From Pontederia crassipes (taxonomy: Eukaryota; Streptophyta; Magnoliopsida; Commelinales; Pontederiaceae), in NCBI GenBank assembly GCA_030549335.1, contig JAUKPH010000023.1, forward strand, positions 1,550,001 through 1,614,000: DNA of 64,000 nt, in the 5' to 3' direction. The position numbers and the translations under genes are program-made. The notes under the pieces were generated by a model. It saw only the letters and a list, made by a program, of their open reading frames with translations. It ran no database searches and was not told where the DNA came from. Every line of letters starts with the position of its first letter. The first letter of the stretch is position 1. Positions 1-12,140 of this stretch are shown here, piece after piece.

Positions 1-860
1 AGTTGAGAATTATATCCTTGCAAGTTGTAGTGAGATGACTCCATATCTAGAGTAAGAATATTTATTAATATGTTATAAAGTTTTGATTTAATTATTGTTA
101 TGTCATTTCACTAATTGACAATCTTTGAATTAAAAAAAATTGAAGAATTGCAAAGAGAAATCAATCCTTTAGTTTCCAACGATGATTTATTGAAACTAAG
201 AGATGAACATTTTTCCTCTTGGTTGAGAAGTGAAGTGAGAACATTTTCCCTCTTAGTTTCAAACGATGAATTATTGTTTTTATAATTTCTAATTAATATT
301 TTTTCGAAACATAGGTTATCAATGGCTCAGTGACCGATTTCAAAATTCAAGATGTCAGTTATGCACCGCAGAAACAAGTTTGTAGTTACTATGGCATGAT
401 AGTTAATGGATACAAATCTCATACGGAAAAATATAGTCGGCAACGTTCTACTATTAATAGTGACATATGTGTTCTAGGAAGCATGTATGGGGACAACGAG
501 TTAGATTACTACGACGTTATAAAAGAAATCATAGAATTGTCATATTTGGATAAATTTATCAAAGTCGTAGTACTAAAATATCATTGGTTCGATCTAGAAA
601 AGGAAGTTAGAATCTATCAAAAGTTTAAATTTGTGGATATTAAGCCTCGATCAAGAATACAAACATACGATCCATTTTTATTGGGTGAACAAGCGCAACA
701 AGTGTACTACACTAAGTATCCATAAAAAAGAACCAAGGTGGTGTCATGCAAAGTGAGAAGAAGACTATCTTAGCAGAACAATGGTAGATGATCCTGAAAC
801 GTCATCCAATTACAATGATGTGTCGGTAGATGATAACTATCAAGAAGATCGCATGAACGA
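1..860 (+). pseudogene. CACTA TnpD-type transposase, C-terminal part (DUF4216 region)
   Basis: This is the carboxy-terminal part of the large CACTA transposase (TnpD class), which cuts at the element ends. An exon reading ENYILASCSEMTPYLE runs to about base 50 and ends at a plausible donor (GTAAGA). A second exon opens after an acceptor (ACATAG) near 314. It carries the DUF4216 signature: a YYG motif, ELDYYDVIKEIIELSY, a basic stretch ending SRIQTYDPF and the box AQQVYYTKYP. The family normally reads on into an acidic tail, but here TAA (723-725) follows the YYTKYP box, and the homologous sequence after it is frameshifted. The matching intact-looking segment is on the minus strand at 52714-53470. 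The gene is cut at 860 by an insertion and its acidic tail resumes at 18613. Confidence 0.8.
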
Positions 861-1107
861 TATCAAGACGGAGCTAGCATTGAAAGTTGGGGGGGGGGGG
901 GTGGGTGGGTCCAAAATATAAAGAGTGGAGAGAAAATAATGATATGTATATATGCATATATAAATGTGTAATTATTTCAAAAAATAATAAAATTAAGAAA
1001 AAATATTCTAGAAAAGTTGTACATTATAAAATAACTTATAATTACAAATTTTATCAGTTTTATATAAAATATATTTTTTATTATTCATCATGCATTTTTT
1101 TGTCATG

Positions 1108-2137
1108 TGTAGGATTGAAAGCACCAAGAGGGGGGGGTGAATTGGTGTATAAAAAATCACTTTTGAAAAATCAATAAAATCAATCACAAGCAAATAACAA
1201 TAAAGAGTGAGTAAGAGAGCAAACACAAAGAAACACGATATGTTGACGAGGTTCGGCCTCAACTCTTTGGCCTACATCTCCGCTCCGACTTCTCGTCCTC
1301 GAGACTGCCACAGATTCACTAGCTTTCTCTTTTTTTACAGGGAGAGAATAACTCTCTTTACACTACACACCTTTTTCTCCGCTCGAAAGGCAAGGTACTC
1401 CTCTTTTACAATGAGCTCTCAATCTCACTAGATCAAAGAATAATGATTTTCTCTAACTCTCTTCTTTTACAAAATTTTCTCACACTCAAAGCTTCGAAGA
1501 GAAAAGAGAAGAACTTGCAAATTTGGGCTCAAGAACTTGAAAGAAACTTTTGAATGATCTTGCTTACTTGGATGAGTTTTCTTCATACTTTGACACTCCT
1601 TTTATAGGCTTCTACAAGTGAAGATTTCGTCCAAAAAATCTTCCACAAATTTCACCATGAAAAATGGCTGTTACTGTTCATATGGCACTATGATCAGTTG
1701 ACTGCATTAATGGGTCAGTCGACCGGTCAATATGAGCGTTGCGGTATATTTTTTATTTTATTCGCTATCCGGTCGGCCGGTCCTTCAACCGATACATTGA
1801 TCGGTAACATCTCGACGTCGATCGGTACATCAACCGGCATAGTCTCGACGTCGACTGGTATAGTGTCATCATTTTTGAATTCATTGTTGTACGGACCGTT
1901 TGACCGGACTATCGACCGATATAGTCTCGTCATTTCTATCGCCTGATATCAATCGACCGGTCTCCATGGTTGGTCGACCGGTCATGTGCTGAATCTTCAT
2001 TTTTAAGATTTAATTTGGCGATTTCTTCTGCGATTAAGGTCATATCAATCCTACACTTGTATTATCATCACTTGAGCATAGATTAGTAACTTTTATGTCA
2101 AATTTAATTTGTTATCATCAAAACATAGGATTCAACA
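1108..2137 (-). repeat. Sirevirus 3' LTR (1,030 bp)
   Basis: On the minus strand it starts TGTTGAATCCTATGTTTTGA and ends in CTTTCAATCCTACA, the usual Sirevirus LTR ends. A TATA box lies on the minus strand near 1599-1608 (CCTATAAAAGG). Between about 1690 and 1985 the LTR carries a dense array of palindromic motifs built on GACCGGTC and TCGACCGGT. The short stretch of A-rich purines at 2138-2155 is the polypurine tract next to it. Confidence 0.88.
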
Positions 2138-2520
2138 ATCTTCTCTTTTTTTATGATGACAAACTAATTGGACGATAGAGAGAAAAAAAATTGTAAGCAT
2201 AGAGAATACGTAGTAAGCAAGCTCCCCCTATATCCATGCATATTTCACATTTTCTCCCCCTAAATAAGTGGCCTTTATATTGTCATAATAATATGGAACA
2301 ATATGAACATTATGTCATCAAATAAGGAACAAAGTAGATATAAAATTAAAGAAGGCATAAAAAGTCATCACATTACATCCATAGTCGATAATTCATCATG
2401 TGTTCATGCACAAATAAATGTGACACTAGTACAAATACATAGTAACTAACTAGGGTACATCAAACTAAAAACACAAAAATGTCGTCCCATCCTTGCCAAA
2501 CTTCTCCCCCTTTTGACATC
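2138..2520 (-). promoter_or_regulatory. Sirevirus multiple polypurine tracts
   Basis: Three copies of CTCCCCC on the plus strand (2222-2228, 2254-2260, 2504-2510), read as GGGGGAG on the minus strand, sit just upstream of the 3' LTR in element orientation. Repeated GGGGGAG tracts here are a known Sirevirus hallmark, in addition to the tract that abuts the LTR. Confidence 0.75.
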
Positions 2521-2539
2521 ATCAAAGAGGGAGGTAAGT

Positions 2540-4480
2540 CATCTACATCTCATCGGGACTATCATTATCACGAGCTATGGGTGGAATAAATTCCTACAAT
2601 GCATAGTAGGCCTGTAACGAGCTAACAAAGTATCGGGAGTCACGCTTCATCCGTCGAATACGATGATCCATCTAGGTCACGCGATGGTCTATGGAGCCCA
2701 CTTGCTGTGATAGGGCCGTGAAATCATAGGCACCATAGGAAGCCGAGTGGGAAGATCCAATATGCTCAATGGGTGTCGATGGTGGAGGGAAGATGGGGCC
2801 TGCCTCCGGTGCAGCCTGAGTGTCCATCGACGCTGGCTCTCCATCGGTGGCATCATCTCCATCATCAAAATCTATCGGTGTCGGCTCGCCAATCCTAAGA
2901 TGTTTTCGGTGCAAGGTCGTTGAACCGATGACATCAGTGGGGTGGGGTCGGATGTACTCCTCGTTCGCAGGAATGTTGACACCAAAATGAAGTAAAATTC
3001 TAGTGATCTAGGCTCCAAAATAGAGGGGGTATCGACCACGAGTACCATCGGAAATCTTTTGGAAGGTGGAATCCATGTGATAGAAAATGAAATGGCCAAA
3101 ATGGAGAAAGAAGGCATCTGAATACAGAGATAATGAAGAAAGAACAAATCAAAGTGGGTAACCTCTGTATAGTGCCCGACTCAAGGGTGATCATATGGCT
3201 CAAAATGTGGTGAGCCATCTTCATGGATGGACGAAGATGTTTATAGGACGATTCGATGGTGTAGTGGATATCTCGTCCACCAAACACCGTACTAATGCCA
3301 TCTACCATCGGAAGATAATCGAAAGGCCAACCATGGGTAAAAAATGAATAAAAACTAAGTAAGGGGCATGGAACACCAAAGATGTGGCAGAGTTGGTTAG
3401 GATCAAAGCGAATGCGTAAGCCAAGGACATAGGTGATGATGGCCTCTCGAGTGATCGTCATGTTCGCATAGAAATGACGAACAAGACGGGGATACACATG
3501 CTCTGTGAGAGAGATAAGTGGCAGCCAACTGATGTTTCTGAACATTTCTTAAACATCTGGAATGTTCAAAGCATCCCAATCAATGGTGTAAACATGCCGG
3601 ACATCACGAGAGGCGTACAAGGCATCAAAAGAACTAGAAATGGCCCTAGTGACAAAGAGATGACTATCAAAATCAGTAGGATCAGTGGAGGGTGACTAAC
3701 GAGCACGTCCACAAGATAGTCCTCATCCACGTTGGACAAGCACGGGTTCATGTTCCAGTTCTGGGTCAGGTTTAGGCTCATTTGGGATGACATGAACGCT
3801 ACCACCTAAGCCATAAAAATGTCGACAGCGCTGAAAGACTAGCCGAAGAGGTAGAATCCCTTCTTTATCGGCCATGGATTCAACAATGGTGACTAATGGC
3901 CAGAGGGAATGGAATGGTGGCCGGAAGGAGTGGAAGGGGTCTCATCAGCCGATGGTCGAAAGGAGCGCCAAAATGGAAACGACGGCTGCTGAGAAGGGTT
4001 GACATGGAGAGGGCAACGACGACAGGGCAATGACGGCCAAAAGGGAGACAGGGGTAGAGGGCACCGGAGTGAAGAGGGCGCTAGCGATGGAGAGAAGAAA
4101 GAGAGGGTGACCGGTGGAGAGAATGGCGGTGACGGCCGAGAGGGAGGTCGACGGTAGCCGGAAGGCTGGCGGAGGGGGAAGGTCGATCGGAAGGTGGAGA
4201 GGGAAGATGGCGACCATGGGAGAACAGGGTGGCGGTGGTTGCTAGAGGGTGGTCGACGGCGGCTGCATGGTTCGCCGGAGAGAGGCTGGAAGAAAAAGGG
4301 TGGGTGGCGGCAGGTATGTAAGTCGATGGAGGAGGAAACCTGAGAGATGAGGGAGGTCAGCGGCGACAGGGGTTACCGGCGGAGGGCGAGAGAGTTGGCC
4401 GGCCAGTGAGATGAGGCGATGGTCGGAGTTCAGTAGTGATGTCAAGGTTGGAAGGCGGTGGCTAGGGCAGCGGTCGAGTG
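2540..4480 (-). pseudogene. Sirevirus env-like / extra 3' region, fossil
   Basis: This is the region between RNase H and the 3' LTR, where Sireviruses often carry an additional open frame. Minus-strand translation near 3000-3545 shows VYPRLVRHFYANM, then LGLRIRFDPNQLCHIFGVP. This is close to what is annotated in plants as the 'putative plant transposon protein' domain (residue order FYANL ... G..I.F....I...LGIP, from memory). The part near 3,840-4,480 is GC-rich and low in complexity. Function is unknown; it is broken in several places. Confidence 0.6.
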
Positions 4481-4486
4481 AGAGAA

Positions 4487-4680
4487 AAAAAGAGTCGACC
4501 GATCGAGCGATCAATTTCTTATATGTGTGCGATTTGGCACATATCGGTCGATAGGTCATGCCCAGCGGTCGATCGGATGGTTGTTTTTTGCAGCAAACAA
4601 TCCATCGGTCGACGGATGTCAACCAGATGGTCATGTACCGGTCGACTGGTGGAGAATATCAGTCGATCGATCCTAGTCTG
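4487..4680. repeat. Internal array of GACCGATCG/GGTCGACC palindromes in the Sirevirus
   Basis: At least six near-palindromic sites occur in 190 bp: GTCGACCGATCGAGCGATC, ATCGGTCGATAGGTC, GCGGTCGATCGG, TCGGTCGACGGA, ACCGGTCGACTGGT and CAGTCGATCGATC. The same type of motif is packed into both LTRs (about 1690-1985 and 17690-17975). Its position between RNase H and the env-like region suggests a duplicated control element, but this is inference. Confidence 0.6.
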
Positions 4681-4879
4681 ACAGCCACTTTTTCTCTAAT
4701 TTTTGAAATTTTAACCATTGAGATTTTGTTCCAGAGATTATAAATGTAGGTGTTGTGCAACACTTTAATGTTTAAATCATGTAAAAAATGATATTGCATA
4801 ACCAAATCACTTTTACTTAGAATTGATATGCAATTAAGATTCAATCATTCCTAATTTCCTTCTAAGCATGCAATACCAT

Positions 4880-6270
4880 TCTTCACCTAAGGGTTTTGTA
4901 AGTATATCTGCAAGCTGAATTTCAGTGACACATGTTCAATGGCAATGTTTTTAATGAAATGGTATCGCAAGTCAATATGTTTTGTCCTAGAGTATTGAAT
5001 TGGATTTTTAGTCATTTCTATAGCACTTGTGTTATCGCACTTCATGGGTACATTGGAACAACTCATACTATAATCAAGCAATTATTGTTTTACCCATAAA
5101 ATTTGTGCAACAACTAACGGCGGTTATATATTCGGCCTCGGCGGTAGAAAGTGCGATAGAGTTTTATTTCTTACTAGCCCATGAAATAAGAGAGCTACCA
5201 AGAAAGCAACACATCCCACTAGTGCTTTTCCTATCAACTTTACACCCGGCAAAATCTGCATCGGTGTAGGCATGTAATTCAAATAGGGAATTTCTATCAT
5301 ACCAAATGCCTAATTCGCATGTATGCTTTAAATAGTTCATTATCCTTTTAACAGCAATTAAATGTGATTCTTTGGGAGCAGATTGAAACCTAGCACACAA
5401 GCATACACTAAACATTATATCTAGCCTAGATGCTGATAGATAGAGCAAGCTACCAATCATATCTCTGTACCTGTTTTGATCAATGGACTTGCATTTTTCA
5501 TCTCTGTCCAGTTTTGTAGTAGTGCTCTTAGGGGTTGTGCTCGGCTTGTAATCGTTCATCCCGATTCTTTTAAGCAACTCCCTTGTATACTTTTCTTGAT
5601 TGAGAAAGATGTCTTCCTTAGATTGTTTCACTTATAGGCCTAGAAAGAATGTGAGCTCTCCTACAAGACTCATCTCAAAGTCTTTTTGCATAAGATTTTC
5701 AAACTCTTTGCATAGGCTTTCATTAGTAGCACTATGAATAATATCATCAACATAAATGTGAACTATTAAAATGTCATTTTTAACATGTTTTAAAAATAAT
5801 ATGATGTCAACTTTCCATTTTTGAAAACCAATTTCAATTAAAAATGAACTCAATTTTTCATACCAAGCTCGAGGAGCTCATTTCAATCCATAAAGAGCTT
5901 TTGAAACTTTAAAAACATGATGGGGAAAATCTAGATTTTCAAAACCTTGAGGTTGTTCTAAATAAACTTCCTCATTTATAAAACCATTAAAAAAAGCTAA
6001 TTTTACATTCATTTAAAAAAGTTTAAAACCTTTATAACATGCAAAAACCAAAAGCATTCGAATTGCCTCAAGTCTAGCAATGGGAGCAAAAGTTTCATCA
6101 AAATCAATTTCTTCAATTTGTGAGTAACCCTTAGCCACTAATCTAGCATTGTTCCTCACAATGACACCATTTTCATTTAACTTATTTCGAAAGACCCATT
6201 TGGTTCCAATTAATGGGATGGTCCTTGGGTCTTTCCACAAGTTTCCACACTTGATTTCTTTCAAAATTAT
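4880..6270 (-). pseudogene. Sirevirus reverse transcriptase and RNase H, fossil
   Basis: On the minus strand the segment near 6,260-6,010 reads GTKWVFRNKLNENG and DETFAPIARLEAIRML, the start of Copia RT. The region near 5,700-5,850 carries VHIYVDDIIHSATN (the YVDD active site). That near 5,200-5,600 carries YRDMIGSLLYL and the RNase H stretch YTDADFAGCKVDRKSTSGMC. The end near 4,900-5,080 holds CDNTSAIEMTKNPIQYSRTKHIDLRYHF. These are standard Copia domains in the right order. It is broken in several places. Confidence 0.88.
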
Positions 6271-6279
6271 TTAATTTCT

Positions 6280-7735
6280 CATGCATTGCATTTATCCAAT
6301 TTGGATCTTCAAGTGCTTCATCTATATTGCTGAGTTCAAAGTTAGTAAGAAATGCTGAAAAAGCACATAGATTTTTTAAAGAGTTTTAATTTTTATATCT
6401 TCATTTGTATTACTTATAACTTGTTCAAGTGAATGTGATGAGACATGTTTTCTTGGAATGATTTGGCTCTCCTCAATTCGAGGTTCTTTCATTTCTTCGA
6501 CATTTGGAGTACCAACTTTAGCTTCTTCTAAGTCCTCATTTTGCACATCATTAAGTGGTCTTTGTACTTTAACTATTTCTTCCTCATCATCATGTCCTTG
6601 CTTGCTCTTCAAAAATTCATTAGTCTTATTGAATTTAACATTAATTGACTCTTCAACAACTAATGTTCTTTTATTATACACTCTATAAGCTTTACTTGTA
6701 CTTGAATAACTAAGAAAAATACCATCATCACATTTGGCATCAAATTTTCCTAGTTTATCTTTGATATTCAAAATATAGCATTTACAACAAAAAACTTTGA
6801 AATAACAAATATTTGGTTTCTTTTCATACAAAACTTCAAAACAAGTTTTCTTCTCAAGAGGCCTAAGTCGAATCCTATTAAGAACATAGCATGATGTCTT
6901 TACGGCCTCGGCCCAAAAATACTTTGACAATTTGCTTTCATTTAAAATTATTCTAGCCATTTCTTGTATTGTTCTATTTTTCTTTTCTACTACATTTTGT
7001 TGAAGTGTCCTAGGAGTGGAAAAGTTATGAGTAATTACATGTCTTTACAAAACAATTCAAATTTATGATTTTCAAATTCTCCATCATGATCACTTCTAAT
7101 GTTTTAAATTTTTTGTTCAAGTTCATTTGGAATTCTTTTTTCTAATTTGGAAAACATGTTCATTGTTTTCTCTTTACTAGGAAGAAAAATAGTCCAAGTG
7201 AAATGAGAGAAATCATCAACAATCATAAAAACATATTTTTTTCCTCCTAAACTTACTACATCATTTGGTCCAAATATATCAAGATGTAAAAGTTCAAAAG
7301 AACTATGTGTACTAATTACTCCCTCTAATTTAAATGAGCTTTTGGTTTGTTTACCTTTAAGGAATGAATCACAAACATTATTTTTTCTCGAATTTAACCT
7401 TAGGCAAACTTCTATCCAATTCATGATTTGAATGTTTATTTAGTAATTTATAGTTTGCATGTCCTAATCTTCTATGCCATAAATTTATATCATCATGCAT
7501 ACACTAAGACATTTTTTGTTTTTCAAATTATCAAAGTCAATTTTGTACACATTATTGTATCTAAAACTCATGTGTAAAGATTCATTATTTTCATCTAATA
7601 TCAAACACTTGTCTTGTTCAAATTTGACTAAATAGTTTTTATCACATATTTGACTTATGCTAATTAGATTATGTTTTAGGTTTTTAACTAACTATACATT
7701 TTCCAAATACACTTTGTCATTCTGACCAACATTAT
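6280..7735 (-). pseudogene. Sirevirus integrase region, fossil
   Basis: Minus-strand reading shows HLDIFGPNDVVSLGGKKYVF and IVDDFSHFTWTIFL (integrase core) near 7,180-7,300. The downstream core LNESKLSKYFWAEAVKTSCYV lies near 6,880-6,950, and the integrase-to-RT linker is rich in acidic residues. The stretch nearest 7,735 is the GAG-pre-integrase part. The region begins at the boundary with the nested Tork element. It is broken in several places. Confidence 0.85.
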
Positions 7736-8182
7736 TGTTAATAATGCCATGAATCTGAACCCAATTCGTCCCCTACATAATCAGGCGCTTCAACAGAATT
7801 CCCCTACGGGAGTCTCGCTGCCCGGTCAGCGAGCCTGTGGGGGGTTAAGGGGGGGATCCAGGGGGATCTCTCCTGCGGGGGTTGCAAGGGGGCGGAGCCC
7901 CCTGAGCAAAATTTTTTAGGGGTATTCTATTTATGATTCGAATTTGATTTATTTCCTTATCACGAGATAGGTGTCCTATTTTCAGGGAATTTATTTAGAG
8001 TCCCAGTCCGTATGTAATTCCTATCATCTGTTAAAGGGAGTGCCTATATAAACTCCCTATGGGTCTAGACAGAGACCCATCTTTGTAATCGTCGTTATTT
8101 CATAACAAAGAGCCGCCGCCATTTTTTCTTCTTCGCGTTCTTCTGTGTTTCGTGCCACCCCTCTCTCCCTCTTTTCATAACA
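7736..8182 (+). repeat. Tork-1 5' LTR
   Basis: It begins TGTTAATAATG and ends CATAACA. A TATA box (TATATAAA) is at 8045-8052. It is followed directly by the primer binding site. The 5' half is strikingly G-rich (see the separate entry). Confidence 0.88.
7839..7903 (+). other. G-run cluster and hairpin in the Tork-1 LTR
   Basis: Five runs of at least five G lie within 54 bases (7839-7844, 7849-7855, 7861-7865, 7877-7881, 7888-7892). They overlap a perfect 7-bp stem with a 3-base loop, AGGGGGCGGAGCCCCCT (7887-7903). The 3' LTR keeps a shorter version near 12327-12380. The runs fit a G-quadruplex-forming pattern with one long loop. Any role is inference. Confidence 0.6.
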
Positions 8183-8185
8183 AAC

Positions 8186-8201
8186 TGGTATCAGAGCCTT
8201 A
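8186..8201 (+). promoter_or_regulatory. Tork-1 primer binding site
   Basis: TGGTATCAGAGCCTTA, three bases after the LTR, complements the 3' end of plant initiator tRNA-Met, the usual Copia primer. Confidence 0.85.
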
Positions 8202-8229
8202 GGGTTTGTCAGCGATTCTCGATCAGTAG

Positions 8230-9090
8230 GGAGATGGCATCGCACAACGTGAGCGTGGAGAAGTTCAACGGCAGGAACATTTTCGGGTTGTGGCAGATCA
8301 AGATGCGGGCGCTTTTGAAGCAATAAGGATTCTGGTCGCCGCTCTCAAACGTGTCGAAGAATAAACCGAAGGAGGAAGACTCGAAGGGCAAAGAAAAGGA
8401 GATCGACCTCGCAACTTTGGCGGCACAGGAGGAGAAGGTGCACTCAATGATTCTGTTGTGTCTGGCGGATGAGGTGATAATCGAGGTCGCAGATGAAGAA
8501 AATGCGGTTGGTCTGTGGTTGAGACTCGAGAGTCTATATATGACGAAGTCTCTCACCAACAAGTTGCTATTGAAGCAACGTCTGTTCTCTCTCCGCATGC
8601 AGGAAGGTACCCTTCTGAAGGAACATCTTGATCAGTTAAATTCTTTGTTGATGGAACTTAGAAATATCGATGTTAAGATCGAGGATGAAGATGCTGCCCT
8701 AATTCTGTTAGTTTCGCTTCCTCCATCACATGAGAACTTTGTTCAGTCTATGATTATCGGGGAGGAAACTATAAGTCTGGAAGAAGTAAGATCGAGTCTC
8801 CATACTCGTGAACTTCGGCATATGGCATCTGGAAATTCTATAGAGACTCAAGCCGCGGGTTTGACCACAGAGAAGGGACAGTCATCGAATTCAAAGAAAT
8901 CCAAATCCAAGAAGAAGAAAATCACTGCGAAGGACATCTGTAATTACTGCAAGGAACCAGGTCATTGGAAGAAAGACTGTCCGAAGAAGAAGAAGAAGGC
9001 CCCCGTCGCTACAGTGACACATGAAACAGGGAATTCCGAAGATGATTTGGTTCTGTCTGCTTCTGATCAAGGATGCCTGGAGGATAGTTG
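8230..9090 (+). pseudogene. Tork-1 gag, fossil
   Basis: The N-terminal part reads MASHNVSVEKFNGRN, typical of Tnt1-like gag. The body carries the UBN2-type gag fold (LWLRLESLYMTKSLTNKLLL ... LLKEHLDQLNSLL). A lysine-rich stretch and one CCHC zinc knuckle (CNYCKEPGHWKKDC, near 8,940-8,980) follow. The reading frame is broken. Confidence 0.88.
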
Positions 9091-10550
9091 AGTTCTGGAT
9101 TCGGGGTGTTCCTATCGCATGACTCCGAATAAAGATTGGTTCTCATCTTATCAAAAGACTGACGGTGGAAATGTCATCATGGGCAATAACGCGTCATGTC
9201 AGATAGTTGGGATCGGTTCTGTGCAGATCAAGACTCATGACAATCTTGTGAGGATGCTGACAGATGTCCGCCATGTTCCGCAACTGAAGAATAATTTGAT
9301 ATCACTTGGAGTCCTCGACTCTAAAGGGTGTCAGATCAATGCTGCTGGAGGCATCCTCACGGTCATGAAGGGTGATGCTACGATTCTTAAGGGAGTCAGA
9401 CAGAAGTCCTTGTATGTATTACAAGGCAAGACAGTCTCTGACGTTGCTGCAGTGGCTAGTTCATCCAAATCAGATAGGTCCAAGCTGTGGCACATGCGGC
9501 TTGGGCATATGAGTCAGAACGGGTGAATATCCTCAGCAAACGAGGTCTTCTAGGAGAGAAGAAGATATCTGAAATCAACTTCTGCAAGCACTGCGTATTC
9601 GGCAAACAGCGAAGGTCTCAGTTTGGCAAGGCAGTGCACAGGACGAAGGCGACACTTGACTACATCCATGCCGATTGTTGGGGTCCCTCTCGTGTTCCAT
9701 CATTAGGAGGTGCGAGGTACTTCCTACCTGTGATTGATGACTACTCGAGGATGACTTGGGTATTCACGATGAAACACAAGAGTGAGTCCTTCAAGGCCTT
9801 CAAGCAGTGGAAGGTTCTAGTGGAAAATCAGACGTCGAAGAAAGTGAAGCATCTTCGTACTAATAATGATTTGAAATTCTGTTCTGCTAAATTCGATCAG
9901 TTCTGCAAAGATGAAGGCATTGCCAGGCATCGCACAGTCAGGGATACTCCACAGCAGAATGAAGTTGCAGAACGAAAGAACATGACACTTCTGGAGAGGG
10001 CAAGGTGCATGCTCTCTAACGCTGGCCTGAATAGGACATTCTGGGCTGAAGCTGTTAACACAGCTTAGCACTTGGTGAATCGAAGTCTGGCGACTGCGAT
10101 TGATCTCAAGACTCCAATTGAGGTATGGTCAGGAAATCCTGCTGATTATACTTGTCTGAAAGTTTTTGGTTGTCCAGCATACTATCACGTCAGTGAAGGA
10201 AAGTTGGAGCCAAGGGCCAAAGAAGGGGTGTTCATGGGATATGGTGCAGGAGTGAAGGGCTACAGAATCTGGTCTCCTTCAGAACACAAAGTCATCCATA
10301 GCAGAAGTGTGACCTTTGATGAAGCATCAATGCTTCAGTTGAAGGTGAAGGCTGAAGAGAGTGTCAGTAAATAGGTGGAGGTTGAAATCACTCCAACTGA
10401 GGATGATGCTGAAGGATCACATCAAGAAGTAGAACCAGAAGGTGAAGAATTTGATGAGCAACCTGAAGAGGAGTCGATTGCTGCTAGACGTCCTCGCAGA
10501 GAAGTGGGTCCTCCTAAGCGATATAGTTTCGAGGACATGGTTGCTTATGC
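9090..10550 (+). pseudogene. Tork-1 protease, GAG-pre-integrase and integrase, fossil
   Basis: Protease region: MTPNKDWFSSY, preceded by a DSG-type start. GAG-pre-integrase: KLWHMRLGHMS. Zinc-binding HHCC-type segment: CKHCVFGKQ. Integrase core: TLDYIHADCWGPS, VIDDYSRMTWVF and the glutamate region QQNEVAERKN. The end shows LKVFGCPAYYHV. Order and sizes fit Copia. It is broken in several places. Confidence 0.88.
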
Positions 10551-12140
10551 ACTACAGGTAGCTGAAGAGGTGGAGTCCCTGGAGCCATCCTCTTATAGGG
10601 ATGCCATCACATGTGCCGAATTTGAACAGTGGATCGCTGCTATAGGTGAGGAGATGGAATCTCTTCACAAGAATCAGACGTGGGAGCTGGTCAAGTTGCC
10701 TAAAGGCAAGAAGGTTGTTGGCTGTAAATGGATCTTCAAGAAGAAAGCAAGAATTCTAAGAGTTGAAGGCACGAGATACAAAGCACGGCTGGTTGCTAAT
10801 GGTTATAGTCAGAAAGAAGGTGTGGACTACAATGAGATATTCTCACCTGTTGTCAGACATACTTCTATCATGGTGCTACTTGCTCTTGTAGCACATCAGA
10901 ATCTAGAGCTCAAGCAACTAGATGTGAAGACTGCTTTTCTCCATGGAGAACTTGAAGAAGACATTCTTATGAGCCAGTCAGAGGGATTCTCCATTCCATG
11001 AAAGGAGAATCAAGTTTGCAGTCTGAAGAAATCTCTGTATGATTTGAAGCAGTCTCCCAGACAATGGTACAAGAGGTTCGACAGCTTCATGATCAGTAAG
11101 AGATTCAGTCGAAGTCCCTATGATTGTTGTGTATATCACAAGAAGGTGAAGGACGGCTCCACCATCTATCTACTCTTGTATGTTGATGATATGCTTATTG
11201 CTGCCAGAGACATGGCAGACATTCAGAATTTGAAGAAGCTCCTCAGTGCAGAATTCGACATGAAGGATCTTGGTGCAGCACAGAAGATTCTGGGGATGGA
11301 AATTCTAAGGGATCGCGCACAGGGTAAACTCTTCTTATCTCAGAAAAGTTATATTGAGAAGATTTTATCCAAGTTTGGAATGTCTGGAATGAAGCCTTTG
11401 AATACTCCATCAGCTGCAAATGTTCATCTTTCTGTAGCCTTCGCACCAAAGTCAGAAGCAGAAAAGGAGTACATGTCTCGGGTTCCATATGCTAGTGCAG
11501 TTGGAAGTCTGATGTATGCCATGGTTTGCACAATACCGGACATTGCTCATGTAATCAGTGTTGTTAGCATATTCATGAGCGATCAAGGAAAGGTGCACTG
11601 ACAAGCAGTGAAGCGAATTTTTAGGTATCTGAGAGGAACATCTGATATTGGTCTCATCTACAGAAGTGATAAAGAGTGTTTGGTTGTAGGGTACTCAGAT
11701 TCAGATTATGCTGGAGATGTTGATGGAAGACGATCTATGACAGGCTATGTCTTCACTTTCGGCAATTCAGTTATTAGTTGGAAGGCTACACTTCAGCCAT
11801 CAGTTACATTGTCCACCATAGAGGCTGAATACATGGCACTGACAGAAGCTGCCAAGGAAGGCATCTAGTTAAAAGGCTTAGTTGAAGATCTCGGATTACA
11901 TCAAGATCAAGCTATAGTGCACTGTGATAGTCTGAGTGCAATATGTTTAGCCAAGGATCAAGTACATCATGAAAGAACCAAACACATTGATGTCAGATAT
12001 CATTTCATCCGCACTGAGAAGAGGATCAGGGTGAAGAAGATTGGCACTGAAGACAATCCAGCTGATATGTTCACCAAATCTGTTCCTCATGGCAAGTTCC
12101 AGCACTGCTTGGACTTGCTTAACATCAATACTTGGTAATA
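10550..12140 (+). pseudogene. Tork-1 reverse transcriptase and RNase H, fossil
   Basis: RT shows WELVKLPKGKKVVGCKWIFK, QLDVKTAFLHGELEEDI and the active site LLLYVDDMLIAA. RNase H shows YSDSDYAGDVDGRRSMTGYVF, LSTIEAEYMAL and [14 protein letters not shown]. The frame closes just before the polypurine tract CAAGGTGGAGATT (12211-12223). It is broken in several places. Confidence 0.9.

Noticed and set aside
1207-1431. 74-codon plus-strand frame, with a near copy at 17196-17420
   Set aside because: Both lie within the Sirevirus LTRs on the non-coding strand; their similarity reflects LTR identity.
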